The position numbers and the translations under genes are program-made. From Bacteroidetes bacterium ADurb.Bin037 (GTDB lineage: Bacteria > Bacteroidota > Bacteroidia > Bacteroidales > UBA932): a DNA stretch of 64,000 bases. The notes under the pieces are model-generated. The model had not been told where the DNA came from and did not search any database. It saw only the letters and a list, made by a program, of their open reading frames with translations. The number at the start of each line of letters is the position of its first letter. Positions within the stretch are counted from its first letter, which is position 1. The stretch covers positions 36,952 through 100,951 of the forward strand of contig MWER01000012.1 of assembly GCA_002071175.1 (NCBI GenBank), given 5' to 3'. This document shows, one piece after another, positions 57,165 to 64,000 of this stretch.

Positions 57165-58598
57165 CTATTTGTTGGAAGGATGAACTTTCAGACTGTAATT
57201 CCAACGGTTGAAATACAGGTTACCGCCACGCCATTCGACTTCACCTCTTTGGAAGTCAACGGTCTCGGACCTGGGATAGATCTTGGCCGGGAAAAATGAT
57301 CCGCCAATGCCGGTATTTACCGCCATACGATAGGAATCCATCCCCCTGGAATAAAAAAGACGTTCCGTTCCCGGCTGAAGTCCGAATGACTGGTCTATGG
57401 GGATCCACCCGATGCCTTCAAGATAAGCTTCTGCCCAATCATGCAAATTGATCTCTCCGGGGTGCAGCATCCACCCACTTTCCCATCTGGCGGGAATGCC
57501 CAGGCTCCGACACATGGATATGAACAACAGGCTGACCTGTCCGCAGTCACCGTGATTGTTTTCAAGCACATACAGAGGAATGCTTTCTATGGTTGAATAT
57601 TCACGTGCCCCGGCCCAGGGATATGTCTGGCTTATGTAAGTAAAGATTTTTTGAAGTTGCAGGAACGGATTTTCTTCCTGGCCCACAATTTTTTTGGCAA
57701 GTTCTGCGACCGGTCCCCCGGTAAGAATGTGGGGCGGTACTTCCTTTATGTACTCCTTGTATACCGGACTGTCTGTATTATAGGGAAGAATATCTTTCAA
57801 CGGATCAAAATGATGGTATTGTGCCTGTGCAGTATAAGTGAATGTATATTCAAACACGGCATCCTGGTCTGTTACGGCCGTCTTTTCCATGTATATGGAT
57901 TTATGCACGTAGTTATCGGGCGATATGATATAATCCGGTTCTGAAGCGGAAAGCAGCCGGAATCCGCTTTGACGGGGCACATCGGTCCGCGGCAACGGCA
58001 TCCAGGCACGGATCGTTTCACCTTCAGGAATGGTGTTGGCGGGAACGGTCAGCGTATACGTAATAGTATAAGTAACGGGTTCGACCCTTAGGGTTCCTTT
58101 TTTCCTGGTGAGCCGTACAATTTCAGGAAGGTGCTTTTGTAGGAGGGGGGCTTTGACATTTTTTGCCGGGCCGTTTACTTCCTCAAATTTTGCCTTGCAT
58201 GTACTGTCTATCCTGAACAGATTCCGGAAAGCTCTTGAAAAATACCGTTTTTCATTGTCGATAACCATGCATTCCAAGGCTCCCGAAGCCTCCCATGCAC
58301 TCATTTGTTCCGCTGTTACATCAGGAAAATATTGTCTTATGTAATCCAATGCTTCCGTTTCACTCTTATTGAAATCCAAAGAGATCCTTTGCATGCGTTC
58401 TATCTCCCAGTCCCACCGGAGCTTTTCTTCGCAGGGCAGGGATGTTACGGCAGTATATTGTCTGATCATCTTTTCTGCCGCCTGGAATTGTCCCCCGGTC
58501 ATAAGGGCGGTTATACGGTCAGGGGTAGGCTTAGTTCCTTTACCGTTACAGGCAGCAAGCAGGAGCAAAGCCAGAAAAACTTGCAGGTATCTGTTCAT
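57165..58598 (-). CDS. Transglutaminase-like lipoprotein
   Basis: 477 residues with a lipobox (LALLLLAACNGKG). The C-terminal half is a transglutaminase-like domain with cysteine in NNHGDCGQVSLLFISM, histidine in NLHDWAEAYLEGIGWIPID, and the aspartate in the last strand, so the Cys-His-Asp triad appears intact. The N-terminal half has no family I recognise. It may act as a peptidase at the envelope. It lies 8 bases after efp. Confidence 0.82.
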   Translation of the reverse strand: MNRYLQVFLALLLLAACNGKGTKPTPDRITALMTGGQFQAAEKMIRQYTAVTSLPCEEKLRWDWEIERMQRISLDFNKSETEALDYIRQYFPDVTAEQMSAWEASGALECMVIDNEKRYFSRAFRNLFRIDSTCKAKFEEVNGPAKNVKAPLLQKHLPEIVRLTRKKGTLRVEPVTYTITYTLTVPANTIPEGETIRAWMPLPRTDVPRQSGFRLLSASEPDYIISPDNYVHKSIYMEKTAVTDQDAVFEYTFTYTAQAQYHHFDPLKDILPYNTDSPVYKEYIKEVPPHILTGGPVAELAKKIVGQEENPFLQLQKIFTYISQTYPWAGAREYSTIESIPLYVLENNHGDCGQVSLLFISMCRSLGIPARWESGWMLHPGEINLHDWAEAYLEGIGWIPIDQSFGLQPGTERLFYSRGMDSYRMAVNTGIGGSFFPAKIYPRSETVDFQRGEVEWRGGNLYFNRWNYSLKVHPSNK

Positions 58599-58606
58599 TA
58601 CTTGTA

Positions 58607-59173
58607 TTATTTTACCCGTTCCGAATACTCACGGGTTCGTGTGTCCACCTTTATCCGTTCTCCTTGATTGATGAACAGGGGAACCATGATCTCTGCCCCT
58701 GTTTCAAGGGTTGCTGCTTTCAGGGCATTGGTCGATGCAGTATCCCCTTTGACGGCCGGTTCCGTATAAGTGATCTCCATTTCGACAAAAGGAGGCAATT
58801 CACAGGTCAGAACCCTTTGTTCATCTGCCAGGAACATCATTTCGACATGTTGTCCTTCTTTCATCAGGTCCGGATTTTCCACCAGTTCCGTTTGCAGGAA
58901 TATTTGTTCAAATGTTTCTGTATGCATGAAGTGGTAACCCAGATCATCTTTGTAAAGGAACTGGTAAGGACGTCTTTCAACGCGTATAATCTCTATCCTT
59001 TCACCGGCACTGAACGTATTTTCCAGCACCCTTCCGTTTTCCAGGTTGCGCAGTTTGGTCTTTACAAATGCGGCTCCCTTGCCGGGCTTTACATGTTGAA
59101 ACCATATGATGGAACAGGGTTTTCCATTGAAAGAAATATACAATCCGTTTTTAAAATCTGCCGTTGTTGCCAT
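58607..59173 (-). CDS. efp: Elongation factor P
   Basis: 188 residues, three-domain EF-P that relieves ribosome stalling at polyproline. The loop that enters the peptidyl transferase centre reads HVKPGKGAAF, with lysine 32 at its tip, the residue that is modified in some bacteria. No modification enzyme is nearby. The promoter at 59206-59213 precedes it. Confidence 0.97.
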   Translation of the reverse strand: MATTADFKNGLYISFNGKPCSIIWFQHVKPGKGAAFVKTKLRNLENGRVLENTFSAGERIEIIRVERRPYQFLYKDDLGYHFMHTETFEQIFLQTELVENPDLMKEGQHVEMMFLADEQRVLTCELPPFVEMEITYTEPAVKGDTASTNALKAATLETGAEIMVPLFINQGERIKVDTRTREYSERVK

Positions 59174-59205
59174 AAAAAAAAAGTATGAATAGTGTTGCTG
59201 TGGTG

Positions 59206-59213
59206 CAAATTTA
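59206..59213 (-). promoter_or_regulatory. -7 element of the efp promoter
   Basis: Minus strand TAAATTTG, a full TAnnTTTG match, 32 bases before the efp ATG at 59173. Confidence 0.5.
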
Positions 59214-59321
59214 GGTGATTTTTTTATATTTCTTTCCTATGACAGCAGAATAGCAGCTCTCCTGAACAATGCCTACGGTTCAGCGGAAGGGTGTGGATGC
59301 CATTGTCAGACCGGCCCTGAG

Positions 59322-60887
59322 TTAATCTACAAGGGCCTCAAAATCTGCATCCAGACGTCTTTTCTCAATGAAATCATATTGGGCTATGGACCGCAGTTCA
59401 AAATAATACCGCCAGTAATCATACAGTGCCTGAACGTAACCTACCCGTGCCTCATCCCTGTCCAATTGGGCATTGTTCATATCCGTCACGGTGATCTTAT
59501 CTATCAGATAGCGTTGCTTAGCCACATCGTATCTTTTTTGGGCTATGGTGTCTGCTTTAGCCGCGATCATGAACTGTTGTCCTTGAATATTGAATTGCCG
59601 TACGTTTAATATGATATCCTGCTGGAAATCAAGCCGGGACTGTTCTACTTGCCGGCGAACCAGTTCTTCGTTGCTCTGTGCCATTTTTACCATGCCTTTG
59701 CCCCTTCCCCAGTCCAATATGGGCACCGTTAGCCCTATACTCACTGTTTGCATATCCCTTGGGTCTTTATAGGAATCGAACAGTCCGGTCGCCTGCTGGT
59801 TCAAACCAAAGGCAACGTTCAGGTTTGCCTGAAATCCCCTGTTGGCCCTTTGTTGGGCCACATTTTTTTGTGCTTCTATCAGCCGTCGTTCATAGGTAAT
59901 TATATCGGGATTATTCTCAAAAGCCAGCTGCAGCACTTGTTCGACATCCAGCTTTATATTAGGGACGTTTTCCGGTATGACGATATTCAGTTGTACACGT
60001 TCATTGAATCCAAGGTATGAACGCAGGCGGTTTTCTGCATCTTCGAGGTTCAGCCTGTCGTCATTGAGCCTCTTGAGAGCATTCTGGTAGGCAAGTTCCG
60101 ACTGGAGCAGATCGTTCTCACCGATGGTGCCCAGTTCGTATCTTCCCGAAGCGATGTTGTACAGCGTATCGTTATTGGCGTGGTTAAATTCAGAGATGGC
60201 AAGACGTTGCTGGGCAATGGCCATATTGAAGAAAAACTGGATTGCCCGTTGATTGACGTTCTCCATACTTTTAATGTAATTACGCCTGGCTTCTTCGTAT
60301 TTCAGGGGTTCGATCTTTCTGTCCCATTTCATTTCATTGACACCAAAGATGGATTGCCTGAGCCTGACGTTCAAGGCTGTTGACAGATACTCGGTCCCCA
60401 GATGGTTGTTGAAAGATCCGCTGAAACGGTCAACACGCTGAAGTGATGAACTGATTGTCACGGAACCGCCCGTAGGCAGGTTCTGCTGGAGGGAAAGCCC
60501 GCCACTGAAAATATTGTAGAACTCCGATGAATACTCGTGCCTGACTTCTCCTGTAACCGGATCGATGCTGGGAACATCCACTATTCTTCTTGAGAATTCG
60601 GGTAATTGGGATGTAAAACTGAGAGTGGGCAGGAAGTTGGCTTTATAAGACCGATACTCCCAGTATCCCACCTGGAAACTGTTCCTTGCCCGTAAGGCTT
60701 CATTAGACTGTGTTGCGGCAAGGTGCAATACATCTTCGAGTGTCAGGTTGTATGAATGCAACTTGTATTGGGGGGAATTTGGATCGGCGGATTCTGCATC
60801 CCCCTGTGCCAGCAGGCTGGATGCGGTAAACAGAAGACACATGGAAAATGCCAGGAGTGTAACGTTTATCTTCATATACTTATTCAT
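59322..60887 (-). CDS. TolC family outer membrane efflux protein
   Basis: 521 residues with a signal peptide (LLAFSMCLLFTASSLLAQ). Two outer-membrane-efflux repeats are visible, the first starting LTLEDVLHLAATQSNEALRARN, the second LDVEQVLQLAFENNPDIITYERRL, with the long coiled-coil helices of a TolC barrel-tunnel. It is the outer membrane exit for the HlyD-permease pair upstream. The start ATG overlaps the permease stop by 8 bases; an internal ATG at 60875 is an alternative. Confidence 0.92.
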   Translation of the reverse strand: MNKYMKINVTLLAFSMCLLFTASSLLAQGDAESADPNSPQYKLHSYNLTLEDVLHLAATQSNEALRARNSFQVGYWEYRSYKANFLPTLSFTSQLPEFSRRIVDVPSIDPVTGEVRHEYSSEFYNIFSGGLSLQQNLPTGGSVTISSSLQRVDRFSGSFNNHLGTEYLSTALNVRLRQSIFGVNEMKWDRKIEPLKYEEARRNYIKSMENVNQRAIQFFFNMAIAQQRLAISEFNHANNDTLYNIASGRYELGTIGENDLLQSELAYQNALKRLNDDRLNLEDAENRLRSYLGFNERVQLNIVIPENVPNIKLDVEQVLQLAFENNPDIITYERRLIEAQKNVAQQRANRGFQANLNVAFGLNQQATGLFDSYKDPRDMQTVSIGLTVPILDWGRGKGMVKMAQSNEELVRRQVEQSRLDFQQDIILNVRQFNIQGQQFMIAAKADTIAQKRYDVAKQRYLIDKITVTDMNNAQLDRDEARVGYVQALYDYWRYYFELRSIAQYDFIEKRRLDADFEALVD

Positions 60888-62340
60888 ATCTTAGAGATTC
60901 AATGGGATCGCGTTCTGCAGCTTTTTTGGCGGGAGAATATCCGAAGATAACACCTACCGCGGCCGATACGCCAAATGAAATAATGATTGAGGAAAAGGAT
61001 ACAATCGTAGTGATATCAAAAAATGACCTGATCAATATGGAAAGTACCACACCAACCACTACACCTATTGCTCCGCCGGCCACACTGATAAGAATAGCTT
61101 CCGAGAGAAACTGTGCTATCACATCTGCTTTCTTGGCTCCTATGGCCAGCCTGATCCCAATTTCCTTGGTACGTTCCATGACAGAGGCAAACATGATGTT
61201 CATGATGCCTATACCTCCCACCAGCAATGATATTCCGGCAATGGCACCCAGAACAATATTGAAAATGTCCTTTGTGCGCTGTTGTTGCTTGAGAAGCAAT
61301 TCAGGTACGGTAACCTCAAAATCGGGAACTTCTTGATGACGTCGTCTGAGCATCCGGGTGATCACTTCCTGGGATGAAGTAAGCTGGTCGGTTTCATGTA
61401 CCTGTACGGTGATCCTATCTAACTGGTGGTAATTGCTATTGCCCGAAGTAGTAGGAGAAGAACTACTTCTGACCACAATCCTGCGATGTCCTCCTCCTCC
61501 TCCTCCCATAACAATTGCGCCTCCACTGGAAGATGCCGGATTGGTGATAGCCAGGGCTCTGTTTTCCTGGCGAAGCAACATGGTCCTGATAGGAATGAAC
61601 ACCTGGTCGTCATATCCCTGCATTCCCATGCTTTCCGATCCTATAGTTCCCAGCGATCCGGAACGTGCCGTAGATGCTGTTCCCGATGATTGCTCCTCTT
61701 CTATTGGCTTTGTGGCCTCTGAGGCGCTCTGTTCCAGAACACCTACTACTTTGACCCAGTTAGCTCCAAATTTTATAAATTGTCCGATAGCCTCATTTTG
61801 CTGAAACAAACGGGTCTTCACATTGTGACCGATGATACATACAGCCATAGAATTGAGCTCCTGTTCCTGGCTGAAATAACTTCCTGCCTCCAACCCTATA
61901 TTGTATAATTGAAAATATTCCGAAGTAACGCCAAGCACTTTAGCCGGCAGGCGTATTCCGTTATAGGTCAAATACGTAAATATGCTTACTTCGGGCGATA
62001 CATGCTTGACGGAAGGCAGTATTTTCCGGATGGCTTCTGCATCGGATAATTGGAGTCCGGGCGAAAATTTTTTAGTTTGACTGCCTGAGGTACCGGAGGA
62101 TTCTTCGTCAATATCCTCAACCGTTGCCGGAAGGATCACTATATTGTTCACACCTACCATCTTAATCTGGTCCAGGATCTCCTTCTGAGCTCCGTTTCCA
62201 ATGGCCATCATACTGATCACGGCTCCTACACCAAAAACGATACCCAAAGCCGTAAGAAAACTCTTTAGCTTATTTTGCACGATGGATTCCACAGCTATGT
62301 GGATATCGTGAATATACCGGTTGATGAAAAAAATATTCAT
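60880..62340 (-). CDS. MacB-like ABC transporter permease
   Basis: 486 residues: N-terminal helix (LTALGIVFGVGAVISMMAIG), large periplasmic domain, and three C-terminal helices with the family motif MERTKEIGIRLAIGAKKADV. It lacks the ATPase domain of E. coli MacB, and no ATPase gene is adjacent. The periplasmic domain carries two Ser/Gly-rich stretches (residues 206-241 and 269-303, including six glycines in a row). It probably moves a substrate with the HlyD and TolC proteins of this operon. Confidence 0.92.
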   Translation of the reverse strand: MNIFFINRYIHDIHIAVESIVQNKLKSFLTALGIVFGVGAVISMMAIGNGAQKEILDQIKMVGVNNIVILPATVEDIDEESSGTSGSQTKKFSPGLQLSDAEAIRKILPSVKHVSPEVSIFTYLTYNGIRLPAKVLGVTSEYFQLYNIGLEAGSYFSQEQELNSMAVCIIGHNVKTRLFQQNEAIGQFIKFGANWVKVVGVLEQSASEATKPIEEEQSSGTASTARSGSLGTIGSESMGMQGYDDQVFIPIRTMLLRQENRALAITNPASSSGGAIVMGGGGGGHRRIVVRSSSSPTTSGNSNYHQLDRITVQVHETDQLTSSQEVITRMLRRRHQEVPDFEVTVPELLLKQQQRTKDIFNIVLGAIAGISLLVGGIGIMNIMFASVMERTKEIGIRLAIGAKKADVIAQFLSEAILISVAGGAIGVVVGVVLSILIRSFFDITTIVSFSSIIISFGVSAAVGVIFGYSPAKKAAERDPIESLRYE

Positions 62341-62352
62341 AACAATTGATGC

Positions 62353-63789
62353 TTACTGCGGGGTGCCTGAAGATTGATTTCTCCTGCGGGAACCTTCCTG
62401 CGGCTTTGGGGTGCCTTCGGGCAGCTGAAAACTTCCCTGACCATCACGTATGATCATACGTCTTTGTTGCCCGGGTTCCTGTTTTTCCGCTTTTTTCTTT
62501 TCTTCTTCGGCTTTTTTAAGAATTTGTTCCTTTATCACAGAAATATATTCTTCCCCATGAACTTTGAACCGGGATGGGTTTAACGGCAATGAAAGGTATA
62601 CTTCATCTCCTTCTGCCAGACCCTGTTCAATAACCGAGAAATTATCATTTGACTCTCCTTTGACGATTATCTGGCGTATTCCGTTCGTTTTATAAACGTA
62701 TGTAATGCTATCCCTTTCAAAGATGGCTTCAGAAGGAACGAAAACGGCAGAACCTATGGAAGCCGTTATAATTTGGTTGCTTGTAGTCATGGCCGGACGA
62801 AGGATCTCATCCTGGCCATTTACCTTAATAATCACTTCAAAAACCTTGGCATCTGCATTCCGCAGCTGTTCCCCGATATTGGAAACTTCTTTTACCACAC
62901 CTGTGTAGCTCTTTTCGGGGAAGGCATCCACACCTATGCGAACCGTTTGTCCCGGTTTGACCTTGGCAATATCTATTTCGTTCACATATGTCTTGGAGAG
63001 CATGTTGCTTAAATCGGGAAGTGTGGCCACTACAAGATCCCAGCCGCTGATAGAGGAACCTATACGGCGTTTCTCACCGCTCCAGTCCCTGAAATAGATC
63101 ACCATACCGTCACTTGGGGCATAAATTGTAAAATTATTTAGCACATCCCGTAATTCATCCAACTGTCTCTTTTTTCTGTTCAATTCTATCAGGACATCGT
63201 TTACACTGGCTTGTGCCTGCTCTATTTTAAGGTCGTAATTGGTGAGCGATTGGTCATGTGCCCGCAATGCTTTTTCCAGGTTGTTTTGATATTGTCTTTG
63301 TGTTGCCGGCGGTTCATAAATTGACTGTTCCACTGCGATTTTAGCTTCTTCTATAGTAAAACGCTGGTTCTCTATATCATCGCGGAGGGCTTTAAGGGTC
63401 AGCGAAGTGTCCAGAAGTGTCCTTTCGTATTTGGCCTGAAGCGCTTCGTATTCGTCTTCCAGGTCTTTCAGGGAATTGTCGGCAGACGTTCTGTCCAACG
63501 TGGCCACATAATCTCCTTTTTGGACAACCGTTCCTTCCGCAATCAGATCCTGGATCTTTACCTCACCTATCCGGACGTTCCGTGCACGCATACCGGTGGG
63601 GCCTTCTATTTTTATATTACTTTCAGCCTCCAGTTCTCCCGTTGTCGTGACAATGATCTCAAAAAGACCTTGCTGTGCCTTGACGACCTGGGGTGTATAG
63701 CCATCCTTTTTATTTGCTGTAAAAATGATAATTAACACGATGGCTGCGATTGCCACAGAACCCAAAATGATGATGTTCTTCCTTTTCAT
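62353..63789 (-). CDS. HlyD-type periplasmic adaptor protein
   Basis: 478 residues. An N-terminal membrane anchor (IIILGSVAIAAIVLIIIF) is followed by the first barrel-lipoyl half (VVKAQQGLFEIIVTTTGELEA), a long helical hairpin (about 105-215), then the second half (IYAPSDGMVIYF) and a membrane-proximal domain. The charged, Gln/Gly-rich tail (EEEKKKAEKQEPGQQRRM) is unusual in composition but common in this group. It bridges the permease and TolC. Confidence 0.93.
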   Translation of the reverse strand: MKRKNIIILGSVAIAAIVLIIIFTANKKDGYTPQVVKAQQGLFEIIVTTTGELEAESNIKIEGPTGMRARNVRIGEVKIQDLIAEGTVVQKGDYVATLDRTSADNSLKDLEDEYEALQAKYERTLLDTSLTLKALRDDIENQRFTIEEAKIAVEQSIYEPPATQRQYQNNLEKALRAHDQSLTNYDLKIEQAQASVNDVLIELNRKKRQLDELRDVLNNFTIYAPSDGMVIYFRDWSGEKRRIGSSISGWDLVVATLPDLSNMLSKTYVNEIDIAKVKPGQTVRIGVDAFPEKSYTGVVKEVSNIGEQLRNADAKVFEVIIKVNGQDEILRPAMTTSNQIITASIGSAVFVPSEAIFERDSITYVYKTNGIRQIIVKGESNDNFSVIEQGLAEGDEVYLSLPLNPSRFKVHGEEYISVIKEQILKKAEEEKKKAEKQEPGQQRRMIIRDGQGSFQLPEGTPKPQEGSRRRNQSSGTPQ

Positions 63790-63877
63790 ATTGTTTCAAA
63801 AGTCTGAGTTGGTAAAAAATCAATAAATGTAACCATTTGATGGGCTTTATTCCAAATAGTTTAATGCGATAAAAAAT

Positions 63878-63908
63878 TTTGTGCCCAAAAAATAAATAAT
63901 TACCTTTG
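63878..63908 (+). promoter_or_regulatory. Promoter of tRNA-Phe with full -33 and -7 boxes
   Basis: TTTG (63878-63881), exactly 19 bases, then TACCTTTG (63901-63908). This is the best match in the window to the Bacteroidota housekeeping promoter TTTG-N19-TAnnTTTG. The tRNA begins 18 bases after the box. Confidence 0.8.
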
Positions 63909-63925
63909 TGACCCCTTTCAAGAAC

Positions 63926-63998
63926 GGTGCCATAGCTCAGTTGGTAGAGCAAAGGACTGAAAATCCTTGTGTCCCTGGTTCGATTCCCGGTGGCACCA
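63926..63998 (+). tRNA. tRNA-Phe (anticodon GAA)
   Basis: 73-base tRNA with acceptor stem GGTGCCA/TGGCACC, anticodon stem AAGGA/TCCTT and loop CTGAAAA giving anticodon GAA, T loop TTCGATT, discriminator A. CCA is not encoded. The T stem CCTGG/CCCGG has one T-C mismatch at positions 51-63. The gene lies at the window edge, so further tRNAs may follow. Confidence 0.95.
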
Positions 63999-64000
63999 CA

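Noticed and set aside
59262..59283. Possible terminator hairpin CTGAAC/GTTCAG after the TolC gene
   Set aside because: Only six base pairs with a 10-base loop and no T-run on the minus strand.

Overview
The window comes from a Bacteroidota chromosome, most likely order Bacteroidales. The main evidence is a recurring -7 promoter element TAnnTTTG upstream of operon-leading genes (one copy has TTTG exactly 19 bases upstream), weak or absent Shine-Dalgarno sequences, and a division and cell-wall (dcw) cluster without murF or murB. A 5'-nucleotidase split into two adjacent genes, a small HsdR_N protein divergent from holA, and an ExbB/4-TM protein/ExbD/ExbD operon point the same way. The family cannot be settled from sequence alone. 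Coding is dense and mostly housekeeping: 62 protein genes and 2 tRNAs are called. No rRNA, CRISPR array, insertion sequence or prophage was seen.

Layout. 1-3517: leuS followed by a YitT-type membrane protein cut by the window edge. 3551-5430: an AT-rich gap, then a membrane-anchored AraC-type regulator and a small soluble AraC-type regulator, which look like the accessory part of the window. 5412-8287: MacB-type ATPase, cobalamin adenosyltransferase, DUF2795 protein and TrkA. 8424-11878: folE, CCA-adding enzyme, HsdR_N protein, holA. 11879-17387: NatA/NatB-like ABC exporter, split 5'-nucleotidase, tdk, alr. 17443-23450: ahcY, asnS, udk, TonB-like protein, hypothetical, rsmI, HhH protein. 23493-26337: LytTR regulator, LiaF-like protein, alkaline phosphatase. 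26416-28832: ExbB/ExbD proton-channel operon and tRNA-Ser(GGA). 28893-51872: 21 collinear genes from mraZ through the dcw cluster to ftsZ, then gltX, an LplT-like transporter, rfbC, truB, queA, dprA, tatD and ansA. 51997-59173: M23 peptidase, lptB, dnaX, M16 peptidase, transglutaminase lipoprotein, efp. 59322-63789: HlyD adaptor, MacB-like permease and TolC. 63926-63998: tRNA-Phe(GAA).

How the genes work together. The dcw run makes lipid II (MurE, MurD, MurC, MraY, MurG) and builds the septum (FtsZ, FtsA, FtsQ, FtsL, FtsW, FtsI). A divergent M23 lipoprotein and LptB extend the envelope theme. Between mraZ and the M23 gene sit three TGGAAAA-type decamers in 10-bp register that look like an MraZ operator. 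The exporter at 59-64 kb has no ATPase beside it, while a MacB-type ATPase at 7.6-8.3 kb has no permease beside it, so the two may work together.

The strongest non-standard observations are regulatory. These are the putative MraZ operator shared by divergent envelope genes, mirror-image -7 elements placed only 4 bases from both start codons of hsdR_N and holA, and a terminator whose U-tract runs into the next gene's promoter. I found no clear new multi-gene defence or biosynthetic system. Several start codons were moved from the longest reading frame because promoter position or stop/start coupling argues for a downstream start.
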